From CAYNFH01 sp964396385 (GTDB lineage Bacteria; Armatimonadota; Chthonomonadetes; Chthonomonadales; CAJBBX01), in NCBI GenBank assembly GCA_964396385.1, contig CAYNFH010000023.1, positions 1-45,777 of the forward strand: 45,777 nucleotides of DNA, read 5' to 3'. The notes below the pieces were generated by a model that saw only the letters and a program-made list of their open reading frames with translations, did no database searches and was not told the origin of the DNA. Made by a program: the position numbers and the translations under genes. Positions within the stretch are counted from its first letter, which is position 1; the number at the start of each line of letters is the position of its first letter. Shown piece by piece: positions 14,803 to 24,040 of the stretch.

Positions 14803-17800
14803 CTACCGGCCGTGGCGCCAACCGCCGCCGCCACCGCCACCGTGGGGACCGCCGCCCCCACCACCGCCGCCAGGACTCCAGCGCGGAGCGGGCTGTCCGC
14901 CGCCTCCACCCCAGGCATGTCCGCCTCCGCCTCCTCCTCCCCAATGAGGAGCAGGCTGGCCTCCACCGCCCCAGGAATGGCCTCCGCCACCTGACGGAGC
15001 CCAGGCGTGACCGCCACCTCCGCCGCCCCAGGAATGGCCTCCGCCGGACCAGCCGCCACCGCCTCCCGGACTCCAGCGGGGCGCAGCGGGAGCGGCGCCG
15101 CCCCATCCGCCGTGATGGCCCCCGCCACCCCAGCCTCCGCCGCCGGAGGGAGCCCACGCACGAGCAGCTCCACCACCCCAGGAGTGACCACCCCCAGAAG
15201 GCGTCCAAGCGCGAGCCGCGCCTCCGCCCCAGGAGTGACCGCCGCCGGAGGGTGCCCAGGCCCGGGCGTCGCCACCCCAGGAGTGACTACCTCCTCCGCC
15301 CCAGGCACGTGCAGCGACGCCATTCCAGGCGTGGCCGCCTCCTCCGCTCCAGCCTCCGCCACTGCGCCGCGCGGACTGCCATCCGCCACCTCCCCATGAG
15401 GAGCGCTGCCGGGGCTGCCATCCACTTCCAGACCACGCGGAAGCGCTACGCTGGGACTGGCGTCCACCACCGGACCAGCCGGAAGACCGGCGCGCCGATT
15501 GCCACCCGCCGCCCGACCAGCCGCCGGATCTCCTCGCAGACTGCCATCCGCCCGCTCTGGTGGATGCGAACCTCTGCGAACCACTCCCAGAGGGTCGCCG
15601 GTAAGCGAAGCTGTGCCCACCCTGCCAGCCGCCAGCGGCGGACCGCATCCGGCCGGGCCCGACCCGGCCAACGCCCGCCGACCGCTGCCACCGGCCGCTG
15701 TTTGCGGGGCTCGCGAACTGCCTGCCCGCATTCCGCCCGGCCATCCTGCCGAAGGACGCGGATGGTGTCCGGCCCGCGAAGGCCCTGCCCTGCTGCCGCA
15801 TCGCGCCACCGAAAGGCTGGCGACCCGCGCCGACCGCCGCAAAGCGGCCGCGGTTCTGCGGGCCGGCGAACGAATTGCGAGGCTGCCCGCCGAACGGCGT
15901 ACGCCCCGCGAAAGCGCCGGGCCGGCCTGCAGCGTTCATTCGTCGCATTCCGGGTCCGGCTGCCATATTTAATCGCCCGCTATTCGGACGGCTGAACGCG
16001 GCGCCGGGACGTCCGGCCGGACCCGCGAACCGGGCGCGGTTCTGCTGATTTGCAAACCAGTTGCGTGGCTGCCCGCCGAAGGCAGCCCGGCCTCCGAATC
16101 CACCCGGACGGCCGGCAACGTTCATTCTGCCGGCTCCTGCCGCGAACCGGCCGCCGCCCTGGCTGAAGGCAATGCGGTTCATGCCGGGCGCTCCGGTCAT
16201 GCGGCCCATCGCCTGTGGTCCGCGGTTGAACCCGCCGGCCATCCGGTTGCGGCCCGCCATCATCGCCAAGGGCGCGGCGGCCATCGCCATACGCCCGCCG
16301 GCGAAGCGCTGCCCGCCTCCGGTCGGACCATGGAACCCGCCGCCCATGCCGGGGCGGCCGAGTTGGGCGGCTCCCGGTCCGTGGAACGCCATCTGGCTTC
16401 CGCCACCCCGGAACCCACCGCCGCGCACCACGGCGCGGGGCCTGGGATTGGTTGGGAACCACCTCCCATACGTGGCGCTGTTGCGGGCGATCCGCGGATC
16501 GATGTACGACCGATAGATGGGCCGGTTGAATACGGCCGGGGAGATGCCCACGTTGTTGCGGAAGCCGCGGAACGGGGTCATCGCCAGCGCGTTAGGCCGG
16601 ACGAACCGGGGTCCGGCCACCGGCGCAAATCCGCCGCGCGGAGCCGCTACCGCACGCCCCCACATGAATTCCCGGTTTGCCTGAGGTCCATCCACGAAGC
16701 GGTATGCCCCTCGGCCGCCAAACGCGGCCCGGCTGGCGAACACCGCGCCGCCGGCCCACACGTCCGCCGGCGCAAAGCGTGGAGCGTTCCAGAGCGGATC
16801 GTGGTTCACGACGAACTCATGGTAGCTCGGATACCCGTACGCACACTGGTTAACGTAATCCGATGACCAGGCGCAGGGCTCCCAGACATGCCGGTGGTAC
16901 GGATAGTAGCAGGCGGCCTCTCCGATGGAGAAGTAGAGCGACCAGTCGCCGCCGCTGAAGCCGCAGGAGATGTCGCTGGGATAGTCGACCTCTTCCGGCG
17001 CGAGCGGGCACCAGCCCACGTCATCACCGTACTCGGTGTACGCCACCGTTGCCGGGCACCAATACTGCCGCCGAGGTCCGGGGCACCAGGCCCACCCGTA
17101 CGGCTCATGCAGCCACGTGCCGTAGTGGTAGGGTGCCCAGCCCCACGGCTCGTCCGCCACCCAGGTCCATCCGAACGGGTCCTCCCAGTCCCAGCGGCCG
17201 TGCGAGTACGGCCGCCAGTAGGGGGTCTCCCCAACGGGAACCCAGACAGGTCCGTAGCGCCGGTCGCGGTGCCAGCGGCCGTACACGTCCAGATCATCCG
17301 CAACCAGGCCGACTTCAGGCGGGAGGATGTGGTGGGCATGCCCCACAAGATAGTGATCCAGGTTTCGGTCCCGGGCCAGGCACCACTGGTCAAAGGAGTC
17401 TGGAGCGGGCAGCCCCGTCACCAGGTAGGGGGCGTTCGGATCCCGAACGTCCAGGCACTCGCCCGTATGAAGATCGCACCGGCCCTGCGGCCCCTCGAGG
17501 ACTGCGGCTCCCTGCCAGCACGCCACCTGCGTCGGATCCGCCGCGTCCACGGTACACTCCTCCGGCCCCTCGACCTTGCACGAGACCACTGGCGTATCGA
17601 CCTGGTATGTGTCGAAACGGTTCAGGGTCCGCAGTCCGCACTCCCCCTGCCGGAGGCTGAGCTCCGTGAACTCGCCGCGCGGGTCGCTGTACAGGGTCTG
17701 GAGGGTGAGCAGCGCGCCGCTGCCTAGCTGGCACCGGCTGCCGTCGTCAAACTGGAGCTCGGCGCGGCATCCATCCGGCACCAGCACCTCGCAGCCCTGG

Positions 17801-18021
17801 CGCACCGGCAGGTTGATGGTTGCTGCCGACCACCCGACGGTGGGGGCCGGCCGCCAGTCCACGGCGCCGGAGACCACGGCAAACCGGGCCATTCGCACCG
17901 GGCCGCCCCGGCCGGCGTGGGCGGCCGTCGTCAGACCGAAGGTAAGAATGAGGGATGGCAGCAGCCAGCGTCCGGCTTGGTGGAGACGCCCGGGGCCGCC
18001 GCGGGTGTAGGTAACTCGCAT
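14803..18021 (-). CDS. Very large FecR/DUF6600-type secreted protein with Gly-rich tail
   Basis: This is 1072 residues from the ATG at 18021, which follows GGGGAG; an ATG at 18045 also has a possible site. A signal peptide ends near AAHA (about residue 36). A FecR-like beta domain follows (FAVVSGAVDWRPA ... GCRAELQFDDGSRCQLGSGA). Next is a Trp/Tyr-rich DUF6600-like module (PVWVPVGETPYWRPYSHGRW, WGWAPYHYGTWLHEPYGWAW), then several hundred residues rich in Gly, Arg, Asn and Phe. The last ~300 residues are nearly all Gly/Ser/Trp/His with tandem copies of GGGHSWGGGAARAW. It is probably exported to the cell surface or periplasm. The function is unknown. DUF6600 proteins are normally much shorter, so the tail is the odd part. 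Confidence 0.75.
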   Translation of the reverse strand: MRVTYTRGGPGRLHQAGRWLLPSLILTFGLTTAAHAGRGGPVRMARFAVVSGAVDWRPAPTVGWSAATINLPVRQGCEVLVPDGCRAELQFDDGSRCQLGSGALLTLQTLYSDPRGEFTELSLRQGECGLRTLNRFDTYQVDTPVVSCKVEGPEECTVDAADPTQVACWQGAAVLEGPQGRCDLHTGECLDVRDPNAPYLVTGLPAPDSFDQWCLARDRNLDHYLVGHAHHILPPEVGLVADDLDVYGRWHRDRRYGPVWVPVGETPYWRPYSHGRWDWEDPFGWTWVADEPWGWAPYHYGTWLHEPYGWAWCPGPRRQYWCPATVAYTEYGDDVGWCPLAPEEVDYPSDISCGFSGGDWSLYFSIGEAACYYPYHRHVWEPCAWSSDYVNQCAYGYPSYHEFVVNHDPLWNAPRFAPADVWAGGAVFASRAAFGGRGAYRFVDGPQANREFMWGRAVAAPRGGFAPVAGPRFVRPNALAMTPFRGFRNNVGISPAVFNRPIYRSYIDPRIARNSATYGRWFPTNPRPRAVVRGGGFRGGGSQMAFHGPGAAQLGRPGMGGGFHGPTGGGQRFAGGRMAMAAAPLAMMAGRNRMAGGFNRGPQAMGRMTGAPGMNRIAFSQGGGRFAAGAGRMNVAGRPGGFGGRAAFGGQPRNWFANQQNRARFAGPAGRPGAAFSRPNSGRLNMAAGPGMRRMNAAGRPGAFAGRTPFGGQPRNSFAGPQNRGRFAAVGAGRQPFGGAMRQQGRAFAGRTPSASFGRMAGRNAGRQFASPANSGRWQRSAGVGRVGPGRMRSAAGGWQGGHSFAYRRPSGSGSQRFASTRAGGWQSARRSGGWSGGGWQSARRSSGWSGGGRQSQRSASAWSGSGWQPRQRSSWGGGGWQSARRSGGGWSGGGGHAWNGVAARAWGGGGSHSWGGDARAWAPSGGGHSWGGGAARAWTPSGGGHSWGGGAARAWAPSGGGGWGGGGHHGGWGGAAPAAPRWSPGGGGGWSGGGHSWGGGGGGHAWAPSGGGGHSWGGGGQPAPHWGGGGGGGHAWGGGGGQPAPRWSPGGGGGGGGPHGGGGGGGWRHGR
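14806..15420. repeat. In-gene Gly-rich tandem repeat region
   Basis: On the minus strand this stretch encodes many imperfect copies of a unit like GGGHSWGGGAARAWAPS (about 17 residues, ~51 bases) and shorter GGGG-W variants. Neighbouring copies are nearly identical in DNA, suggesting expansion by slippage or recombination. Copy number may vary between strains or be mis-assembled. Confidence 0.8.
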
Positions 18022-18130
18022 AGCGTATATCTCCCCGCATCTCACATCCCCTCGCGAGGTAGCGTCGCCAGGAGTACTTCGTGGTGATGCAACTCACTCT
18101 ATACGAAGACGGCAGGTGTTTGTGACAGTT

Positions 18131-18213
18131 CCCATTTCAGTATTCAGTATTCGGTAGTCAGTAGTCAGTAGGCCGGAACCTGGCCGGGTCTTTCTACAGG
18201 CTACTGGCTACTT
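18131..18213. repeat. Heptamer micro-repeat (TATTCAG/TAGTCAG) with inverted arm
   Basis: Units TATTCAG, TATTCGG, TAGTCAG, TAGTCAG and TAGG run from 18139 to 18172. A partial inverted arm (CTACTGGCTACT) follows at about 18201-18213 and reaches the last codons of the TMTC-like gene. Confidence 0.7.
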
Positions 18214-19781
18214 CGGAGATTGCGCAGCCGCTCCACTATCGGCGCGTAATTCGGGTACACGGCGAGGGCGGCACGATAGGCGGTTTCCGCCTCTTGGAGG
18301 TCGCCCATCCCCCACCGGCAGTCCCCTAAGTAGCCCAGGAACTGCGCCAGGCGCTCGCGCGGCGGAAGCTGGAAGTCCTGGTTCTGGCGCACGCGGTCCT
18401 CAATGGCCGGGTCTTGCCTGAGCGCCTGCGCCGCTCCCTCGGGCGTGCGCCAGGCGTCTGAGCGGTAGACGATCCGCAGCGTCGCCTCCAGCTCCGATGC
18501 CGCCTCCCGGTATCGCCGCTCCGCCATCTCGCTGCTGGCCAGGTTGTAGTGCGCCAGCAAGCTGCCCGGGTCGTACCCCTCCACGCTTCTAAGGAATCGC
18601 TCGTTCGTGTGCCACTGCGGCACGCCCCAGAGGGTGAGACCACCCCACCAGAGGAGAAGGATGAGGGATGAGGGATGAGGGATGAATCCGCGCCTACGGC
18701 GCGTGAGAGTCCCTGCCAGCGCCAGCGAGAGACCCAGGGTGGAGAGCGTGGCGCGATATGGCGCCACCTGCAGGTATGGGAGCGGCACCAGGTTGATTAC
18801 GGCCAACAGCCCCAGTACACACTCCGCCAGCCCCCAGGCGACAGTCGGATTCGTTCGGTGCAGCCTCCAGAGCAAGGCGAACGCGCCGGCCAGCGCGGCC
18901 CACCCACCGATCGCCCACAGCGGGCCCGCCAGGCCGGCGAGGCTCAGCGTCTGCATCCAGCGCGGAATAGGGACCGCCAACAGCAGGGCGTAGTAGGCCG
19001 CCGTTTTCCCCAGCAGCGCCGCCTGATCCAGCGCCGAATGGTGGATAACGGACGGCCTGGCGGTCACCACCAATGGCGCCAGCGACAGATACAACAGCGC
19101 CGCAAGGCCAAACGGTAGCGTAGCAGCCCAAGTGTTCCGGTCCTGAACACCTGAACACCCGAACACCGGAACACCCCCTCGCGGCAGCCAGGTGAATGCC
19201 GGCGGAACCAGGAGAAGCAGCGGGATGGCCTGCTCCTTGGTGAAGATGGCGGCCAGGTAGGCGGCGGTTGAGAGCGCGAGATGGAAGCGCCGGTCGGAGC
19301 CGGTGGTCCGCGCCGCCCGCGCCAGGTAGAGGAGGAACAGCGCCGTGAAGCAGGCGCACAGCGCGTCGGTCCGGCCCCCTATCCAGGCCACGGCGCCCAC
19401 CTCGGCCGGGTGGACTGCGAATAGCGTCGCTCCCAAAAGGGCCGGGCTCCGGCGGCGGAACAGCGCCGCGCCCAAGAGATAGACCGTCCAGACCGCGAAG
19501 AGGTGGAGCAGGATGTTGGTCAGATGATAGCCGGAAGGGTCCTGCTTCCAGAGGAGGTGGTCCAGGTAGAACGAGAGCGCGACCAGCGGCCGGAAGTAGC
19601 CCAGCAGCGGCCGGGTGAAGCAGTCCTGCAGCCTGGGTCCGTGCCCGGTAGCGAACTGGCCCACCAGGTTGAAGTCATCCCACACCAGCCCGCCGGAGAT
19701 GGAGTAGACGTAGACGAGGGCGGAGACCGCGAGGACGAGCGGCAGGCCCCACACCCGGAGCCATGACCGTGGGAGGCGCAT
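18201..19781 (-). CDS. TMTC-like membrane glycosyltransferase with C-terminal TPR (paralogue A)
   Basis: This 526-residue protein has many membrane segments in residues ~10-410 and a TPR-like tail (YNLASSEMAERRYREAASEL ... GDLQEAETAYRAALAVYPNY). Features shared with TMTC-type O-mannosyltransferases (GT-C fold) are the WDD acidic motif in the first outer loop (34-36), ATLFAVHPAEVGAVAWIGGR and FTKEQAIP. Two micro-repeats sit inside the frame: an octamer array at 19132-19175 (residues ~202-216, giving GVPVFGCSGVQ) and a heptamer array at 18660-18685 (near residue 368, giving FIPHPSS). The ATG at 19781 is chosen because it directly precedes the first hydrophobic segment. Lipid-linked sugar is the likely donor; the acceptor is unknown. 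Two paralogues lie nearby. Confidence 0.72.
   Translation of the reverse strand: MRLPRSWLRVWGLPLVLAVSALVYVYSISGGLVWDDFNLVGQFATGHGPRLQDCFTRPLLGYFRPLVALSFYLDHLLWKQDPSGYHLTNILLHLFAVWTVYLLGAALFRRRSPALLGATLFAVHPAEVGAVAWIGGRTDALCACFTALFLLYLARAARTTGSDRRFHLALSTAAYLAAIFTKEQAIPLLLLVPPAFTWLPRGGVPVFGCSGVQDRNTWAATLPFGLAALLYLSLAPLVVTARPSVIHHSALDQAALLGKTAAYYALLLAVPIPRWMQTLSLAGLAGPLWAIGGWAALAGAFALLWRLHRTNPTVAWGLAECVLGLLAVINLVPLPYLQVAPYRATLSTLGLSLALAGTLTRRRRGFIPHPSSLILLLWWGGLTLWGVPQWHTNERFLRSVEGYDPGSLLAHYNLASSEMAERRYREAASELEATLRIVYRSDAWRTPEGAAQALRQDPAIEDRVRQNQDFQLPPRERLAQFLGYLGDCRWGMGDLQEAETAYRAALAVYPNYAPIVERLRNLRSSQ
18660..18685. repeat. Heptamer array (ATGAGGG) inside paralogue A
   Basis: More than three consecutive ATGAGGG units are read on the coding strand as ...CCCTCAT... 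in frame. The position is the loop just before the last membrane segment, which corresponds to the insertion site in paralogues B and C. Confidence 0.8.
19132..19175. repeat. Octamer array inside paralogue A
   Basis: Units are CTGAACAC, CTGAACAC, CCGAACAC and CGGAACAC. They are flanked on the left by GTGTTCCGG, which pairs with CCGGAACAC on the right. The array is in frame and lies in the loop after the conserved TKEQAIP segment. Confidence 0.8.
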
Positions 19782-19866
19782 GAGTGCCAGGATTCTAGCA
19801 TACGGCCGGTGCGCGTTCTTGGCTGGAACCGATGCGCTGCCGGGTGGGGTGCCCGGCGGACGGGAG

Positions 19867-21954
19867 TCACACTGCCGGAGAGGTTGGGGTGGTCCTGTGC
19901 GCGCGCTGGCGCTGGAGCTGGGCCAGCATCTGCCGCACGTCATCCCGCACCGGCCCCTTACGCAGCGAGGTCTCCAGCGTGGTCACCGCTCCGTCCACAT
20001 CGCCCATCTTGAGCTGCGCCTCGGCCAGGTCCTTGTACGCCCCCGGCGACCAGGGGATGATCCGGAGCACGCGGCGGCACGTGTCCGCTGCTTCGCGCCA
20101 TCGGCCCAGCACCAGGTAGGTCTTGGTCAGCTTCGCCATCGCCCGGACCAGTCCCGGCTCGATCCGGATGGCGTACTCCAGCTCGCGCGCCGCGGCCGGA
20201 TAGTCGTGCATCACGAAGTAGCACTCGCCCTGCCCCGCCGCCGTCTCCCCGTCCTTGGGGTTCATCTTCTCACCGATGCGGAAGGCCGTCATCGCGCCGG
20301 GGATGTCGCCGGTGTCCAGCCGCAGGTAGCCCAGGCGCACGTACACGTCGCACAGCCACTCTTTCGGCTTGATCGTAGTCCCCTGCTCCTCGTGGATACG
20401 GGCCAGCATGGTGGGGTTCGACCGGATGACCTGCTCCACCGTGTCGGCGCTCCTCCAGGCGGAGGAGCCGAAAAGGTTGTCCAGCAGCGCTTCAAGCTGC
20501 GGAATGGCCTGGCGCCGCTTCCCCTGGTTGGCCAGCGTGCTGGTGAGGTTGTACCGCGCCCACACGCTGTCCGGGTCGTACCGCACGATCGTGGAGGCGA
20601 TGTTCTCCTCATCCGTGTACCGCCCCGCTCCCCACCAGCAGAGCCCCGCGCACCAAATTATGAGCAGCGCCGCGGCCGCGTACCGCACAAAGAGGGGGAG
20701 AAGGGGAGAAGGGGAGAAGGGGTGATTCTCGGTGGTGCGTACCAATTCGTGATTCGGGAGGCCCGGCTCTGCATTCGCCGCGTCGCAGGGTCGCCGCATC
20801 GCCGCATCTGGCTCGCTTGCTCCCCTTCTCCCCTGCTCCCCTTCTCCCCTTCTGACTCCCGCGAGCACCCACGCCAGCAGCGCCGCCGCGCCCAGGCCCG
20901 CCACTCCGGCCCGGTAAGGGCAGATCAGCATGGAGGGCACGGGGAAGATGTTGCTCACCATCGCCAGCGTCAGCACGGAAAGCGCCAGGAACCAGGCGGC
21001 GGCTGGCTCCGTGCGGAGCCACCGCAGGAACAGGACCGGCAGCACGACGAGTAAGATGGCCCCGCCCAGCAGCGGCCAGATTCCCGCGTGGACGAACGCG
21101 CCCAGACTCATACTGTGCATCCACTTGGCCGTGGGCGCGAAGAGCAGTAGCGCGTAGTAGCAGGCGGTCCGCAGCACCTGCTCCAGGATGGCCCCGGAGC
21201 GGTCCCGGACCGGTTCCGGAGGAGGCGGCCCGAAGGCGACGTACAGCGTCAAGAACAGCACCAGCGCTGCGAACACCGGCGCCGCCGAGAGCCAGATGGC
21301 GCGCCATGACCGCTTCACCCCATCCGGCGACCAGCACCGGAACGCGAGCGGCGCCAGCAGGATGGCCGGGATCGCCTGCTCCTTGGTCAGGATGGCCAGC
21401 AGGTAGGCGAGCACCGCGCCCGACAGGAAGCGATACGAGCGGCTTCCGGCGGACTGCGCCGCCAGCACGAGCAGCCAGCCGAAGAGCACCATGAAGAGGG
21501 CGCAGAGCGCGTCCGTCCGGCCGCCTATCCAGGCCACAGCGCTCACCTGCACCGGCTGCACCGCGAACAGCAGCCCCCCCAGCAGCGCCACGCTCCGCCG
21601 CCGGAACGCGGCGCGCAGCAGCCCGATCAGGAAGCCAGTAGTAAGTACGTGCAGCAGGATGTTGGTCTGGTGGTAGAAAAACGGCGTGTGCCGCGAGAGC
21701 GGCTTCTCCAGCACAAAGGAGGCGGACATCAGCGGCCGGTAGTAGCTCTCCAGAAAGACGCTGGTGAAGCAGGACAGCAGGCTCTTCCCTCCCCCGATCG
21801 CCGCCCCGGACATGATGTTCTTGTCGTCCCAGATGAACGTGCCGCACATGCAGGGGAAGTAGATGACGGCCGCGAGCAGCAGGATGCCGGTGCAGGCGAG
21901 GCGATACGGGGTGAAGAACTTCCGGTCCGATGTCATTACTGGCTGTAACTCCAT
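19867..21954 (-). CDS. TMTC-like membrane glycosyltransferase with TPR tail (paralogue B)
   Basis: The 695-residue protein has multiple membrane segments up to residue ~440, then TPR-like repeats (WLCDVYVRLGYLRLDTGDIP, AARELEYAIRIEPGLVRAMA, YKDLAEAQLKMGDVDGAVTT). It shares with paralogues A and C the WDD motif (residues ~42-44), FAVQPVQVSAVAWIGGRTDA and LTKEQAIPA. A ~55-residue insert (residues ~368-421) before the last membrane segments is encoded by inverted GGGGAGAA arrays. It starts one base after the stop of the upstream GT-C gene, so the two are probably coupled. A second ATG at 21936 (MTSDRK) is possible. The TPR tail may hold protein partners or acceptors. The function is inferred from family resemblance. 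Confidence 0.72.
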   Translation of the reverse strand: MELQPVMTSDRKFFTPYRLACTGILLLAAVIYFPCMCGTFIWDDKNIMSGAAIGGGKSLLSCFTSVFLESYYRPLMSASFVLEKPLSRHTPFFYHQTNILLHVLTTGFLIGLLRAAFRRRSVALLGGLLFAVQPVQVSAVAWIGGRTDALCALFMVLFGWLLVLAAQSAGSRSYRFLSGAVLAYLLAILTKEQAIPAILLAPLAFRCWSPDGVKRSWRAIWLSAAPVFAALVLFLTLYVAFGPPPPEPVRDRSGAILEQVLRTACYYALLLFAPTAKWMHSMSLGAFVHAGIWPLLGGAILLVVLPVLFLRWLRTEPAAAWFLALSVLTLAMVSNIFPVPSMLICPYRAGVAGLGAAALLAWVLAGVRRGEGEQGRRGASEPDAAMRRPCDAANAEPGLPNHELVRTTENHPFSPSPLLPLFVRYAAAALLIIWCAGLCWWGAGRYTDEENIASTIVRYDPDSVWARYNLTSTLANQGKRRQAIPQLEALLDNLFGSSAWRSADTVEQVIRSNPTMLARIHEEQGTTIKPKEWLCDVYVRLGYLRLDTGDIPGAMTAFRIGEKMNPKDGETAAGQGECYFVMHDYPAAARELEYAIRIEPGLVRAMAKLTKTYLVLGRWREAADTCRRVLRIIPWSPGAYKDLAEAQLKMGDVDGAVTTLETSLRKGPVRDDVRQMLAQLQRQRAHRTTPTSPAV
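20689..20852. repeat. Inverted octamer arrays (GGGGAGAA) inside paralogue B
   Basis: GGGGAGAA repeats at 20693-20722 are matched by CTCCCCTT/CTCCCCTG repeats at 20819-20852, so the insert can fold back on itself. Between them lie CGCATCGCCGCATC and coding-like sequence. The whole block stays open in the gene frame. Confidence 0.8.
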
Positions 21955-21955
21955 T

Positions 21956-23767
21956 CTAGTGTGAGCTTGCGACCTGCTGGTACTCGCCCTCCACTGCGAC
22001 TTCGGACGGTAGCTCCCGCGAGAAAGCCCGGATGGCGCCAGCCAGCCGCTCTCGCTCCCCCGGCGCTACGGCATAGAACGACACGTTCGGGAAGGCGCAG
22101 ACGATGTTATCGTCTATATGCCATACCGCTACCCGCTTCCACTCCGGCGGAATCTGCCGCTGGAACCAGCCGTCGTACAGGATGGCGATCTTCACTCCCC
22201 GCTCGCGCGCCAGCCGGCGGAAGTACTCCATGCTCAGCTCGTGCCGGCACCGCTTCCGCGCCACCTCCAGGTCCGCCAGGCCGATGACGTCCACGCAGCG
22301 CGCCCTGCCCAGGTAGGTGATGGCCCCAATGTCGTTGGCCGCCACTACCGCCGCCGGATATCGCTCACGGACGAACCGTGCCATCTGGTACTGCTGCTGG
22401 TAGATGTTGCCGCACGTGGAGGGGATCATCTTCAACCCGAGCAGCGACCACACGTAAAGCGGACAGAGCGCCACCAGCACCGCGCCCAGCGCCCCCACTC
22501 TTAGCGCCGCCAACCTTACGGAAGGCGTGAGTCCCTTGGGGCGCCGGAGCGCCAGGAGCAGGAGCAGCAGCACCGGAGTCGCCGCCATGACCAGGTAACG
22601 GAGGAAGCGGCCGGGGAAGAACATAAAGGCGCACGACCGCCCCTCCAGCGTCAGCAGCAGCACGCACACGACCCCCAGTCCCACGAAACCCACGCGCAGG
22701 AGCGGGTCCATCGCCTCCTGTCGCTGCTCCTCTGTCTGTATGGACGTGGCGGCGAGCGCCAGAACGAACATGGCAGCCAGGTACGCCTGGTAGCGGTCGT
22801 GCGGGAACTGCCAGAAGAGCTGCACCAGCGTGAGGTGGAGCGCCGCCGTAACCAGGAACATCGCGTGTAGCGCCGTCGCCGGGTCCCAGCGCCGCCGGTA
22901 GACCCGCAAGGCGAGCGCCGCCGTGGAGACGGCAACCATGGCCAGCACGTGCTCGTTCTGCGTCAGGCGGGCAACCGCGCGCATCAGGCGCGAGACTGCG
23001 TCGAACCGGACATGGCTTATGTCCACCTCGCTCTTGACCAGCACCGAGGTGGGCAGCCAGTACCAGCCGTGCGACACGGACCACGCGCCGTAAGCGGCGA
23101 CCAGCGTGACGGAGGCCGCGGCGACCACCAAGGCGTCCCGCCACCGCCGCCGGAGCGCGCACAGCAGGACAAATGCCGCCACGAGGAATAAGCCCTCGTA
23201 CCGCGTCACGCACATCAGCGAAGCCACCGCCGCCATTGCCGGGCGTGCTCGTCTGCCCGCCTCCGCGTCGCCGGATAGCGCATCCAGCGCCAGTCCCAGG
23301 AACAGCACCACGAACAGGATCTGCAGCACGTGCTCCATCCCGGTCATCACCAGGAAGGGCAGCGCGGCCCCGGCCCACAGCCCCACCAGCGCCGCCAGCC
23401 TCCATCCTGCCTCCACGCTCCGGCGGAGCAGCACCCGGTGCGCTGCGGCCAGGACCACCACGCCAATCACTAGATTGAGCGCGAAGGGAATCAGGTCGCG
23501 GCTGCCCAGCACGAAGAAGGCCGTCGCCAGAATCAGAGTCCAGAGCGGCGACGAGGTGGAGGACGTAAACGCGTGCGGCGTGACACCCCACACCCCGGCC
23601 CGCGCAAAGCTGCGCGCCATGGAGAGATGGATGTAAGGGTCATCCAGGGCGTAGACGAAGTGCCGGTCGTTCACTAGGTAGGCGGACCAGGCCATGACGC
23701 CGGTCACCGCCAGGAACAGCAGGGCCGCCACCATGAGCGGCCACTGCCTGGACCACAATGCGTGCAC
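21956..23767 (-). CDS. GT-C-like integral membrane glycosyltransferase (DDPYIHL type)
   Basis: The 603 residues (from a GTG at 23767) span about ten hydrophobic segments and end in a ~130-residue soluble domain containing VAANDIGAITYLGRARCVDV and LYDGWFQRQIPPEWKRV. The first outer loop carries ALDDPYIHLSMARSFARAG, an acidic pair of the kind seen in GT-C enzymes, followed by STSSPLWTLIL. It probably transfers a sugar from a polyprenyl-phosphate carrier; the acceptor is unknown. The start is uncertain. A TTG at 23800 would extend it, but that falls in a dispersed repeat, and an ATG lies at 23734. Paralogue B begins one base after its stop. It is divergent from the next GT-C gene. Confidence 0.65.
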   Translation of the reverse strand: MHALWSRQWPLMVAALLFLAVTGVMAWSAYLVNDRHFVYALDDPYIHLSMARSFARAGVWGVTPHAFTSSTSSPLWTLILATAFFVLGSRDLIPFALNLVIGVVVLAAAHRVLLRRSVEAGWRLAALVGLWAGAALPFLVMTGMEHVLQILFVVLFLGLALDALSGDAEAGRRARPAMAAVASLMCVTRYEGLFLVAAFVLLCALRRRWRDALVVAAASVTLVAAYGAWSVSHGWYWLPTSVLVKSEVDISHVRFDAVSRLMRAVARLTQNEHVLAMVAVSTAALALRVYRRRWDPATALHAMFLVTAALHLTLVQLFWQFPHDRYQAYLAAMFVLALAATSIQTEEQRQEAMDPLLRVGFVGLGVVCVLLLTLEGRSCAFMFFPGRFLRYLVMAATPVLLLLLLALRRPKGLTPSVRLAALRVGALGAVLVALCPLYVWSLLGLKMIPSTCGNIYQQQYQMARFVRERYPAAVVAANDIGAITYLGRARCVDVIGLADLEVARKRCRHELSMEYFRRLARERGVKIAILYDGWFQRQIPPEWKRVAVWHIDDNIVCAFPNVSFYAVAPGERERLAGAIRAFSRELPSEVAVEGEYQQVASSH

Positions 23768-24040
23768 ACTTCTTGAGTTTTCAGATTCACCAGAATCCAA
23801 AAAGCAGGTCCCTCACTCCATTCGGGATGAGCGTCAGAAGCGCTCTCCAGGGCCTGTTGGGAGCGCGAGGCTCCTGCCGAGCTAATGGAACACAAGGCTC
23901 CTGGCGCAAGCTCAACCGCCCGGTTCATTATCGGCGCACAGCCCGGATTGCCACACTCCCGGCTCCCGCATCCTATCCCTGTGCCGTGCCCGCATTCTTA
24001 CCGACAATGACTCCTGCCAATTCCAGGGCGCCTTGCGCCC
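23768..24040. other. Divergent region between two GT-C genes
   Basis: This 273-base stretch holds half of a TCATCCCGAG-type hairpin element (23799-23832). Immediately before the GTG start at 24041 there is a small hairpin GGGCGC-CTT-GCGCCC (24027-24040), which would cover the ribosome-binding region. No promoter stands out. Confidence 0.45.
23799..23832. repeat. Half-copy of the TCATCCCGA dispersed hairpin
   Basis: AAAAGCAGGTCCCTCACT and ATTCGGGATGAGCG match the right arm of the complete element at 37569-37663 with a few changes. The left arm is absent. Confidence 0.75.

Noticed and set aside
14313..15995. Long plus-strand open frame (about 560 codons)
   Set aside because: It lies antisense to the FecR-like gene and out of frame inside the ABC permease. 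The composition (Arg/Pro/Ala-rich) is that of a shadow frame in GC-rich DNA.
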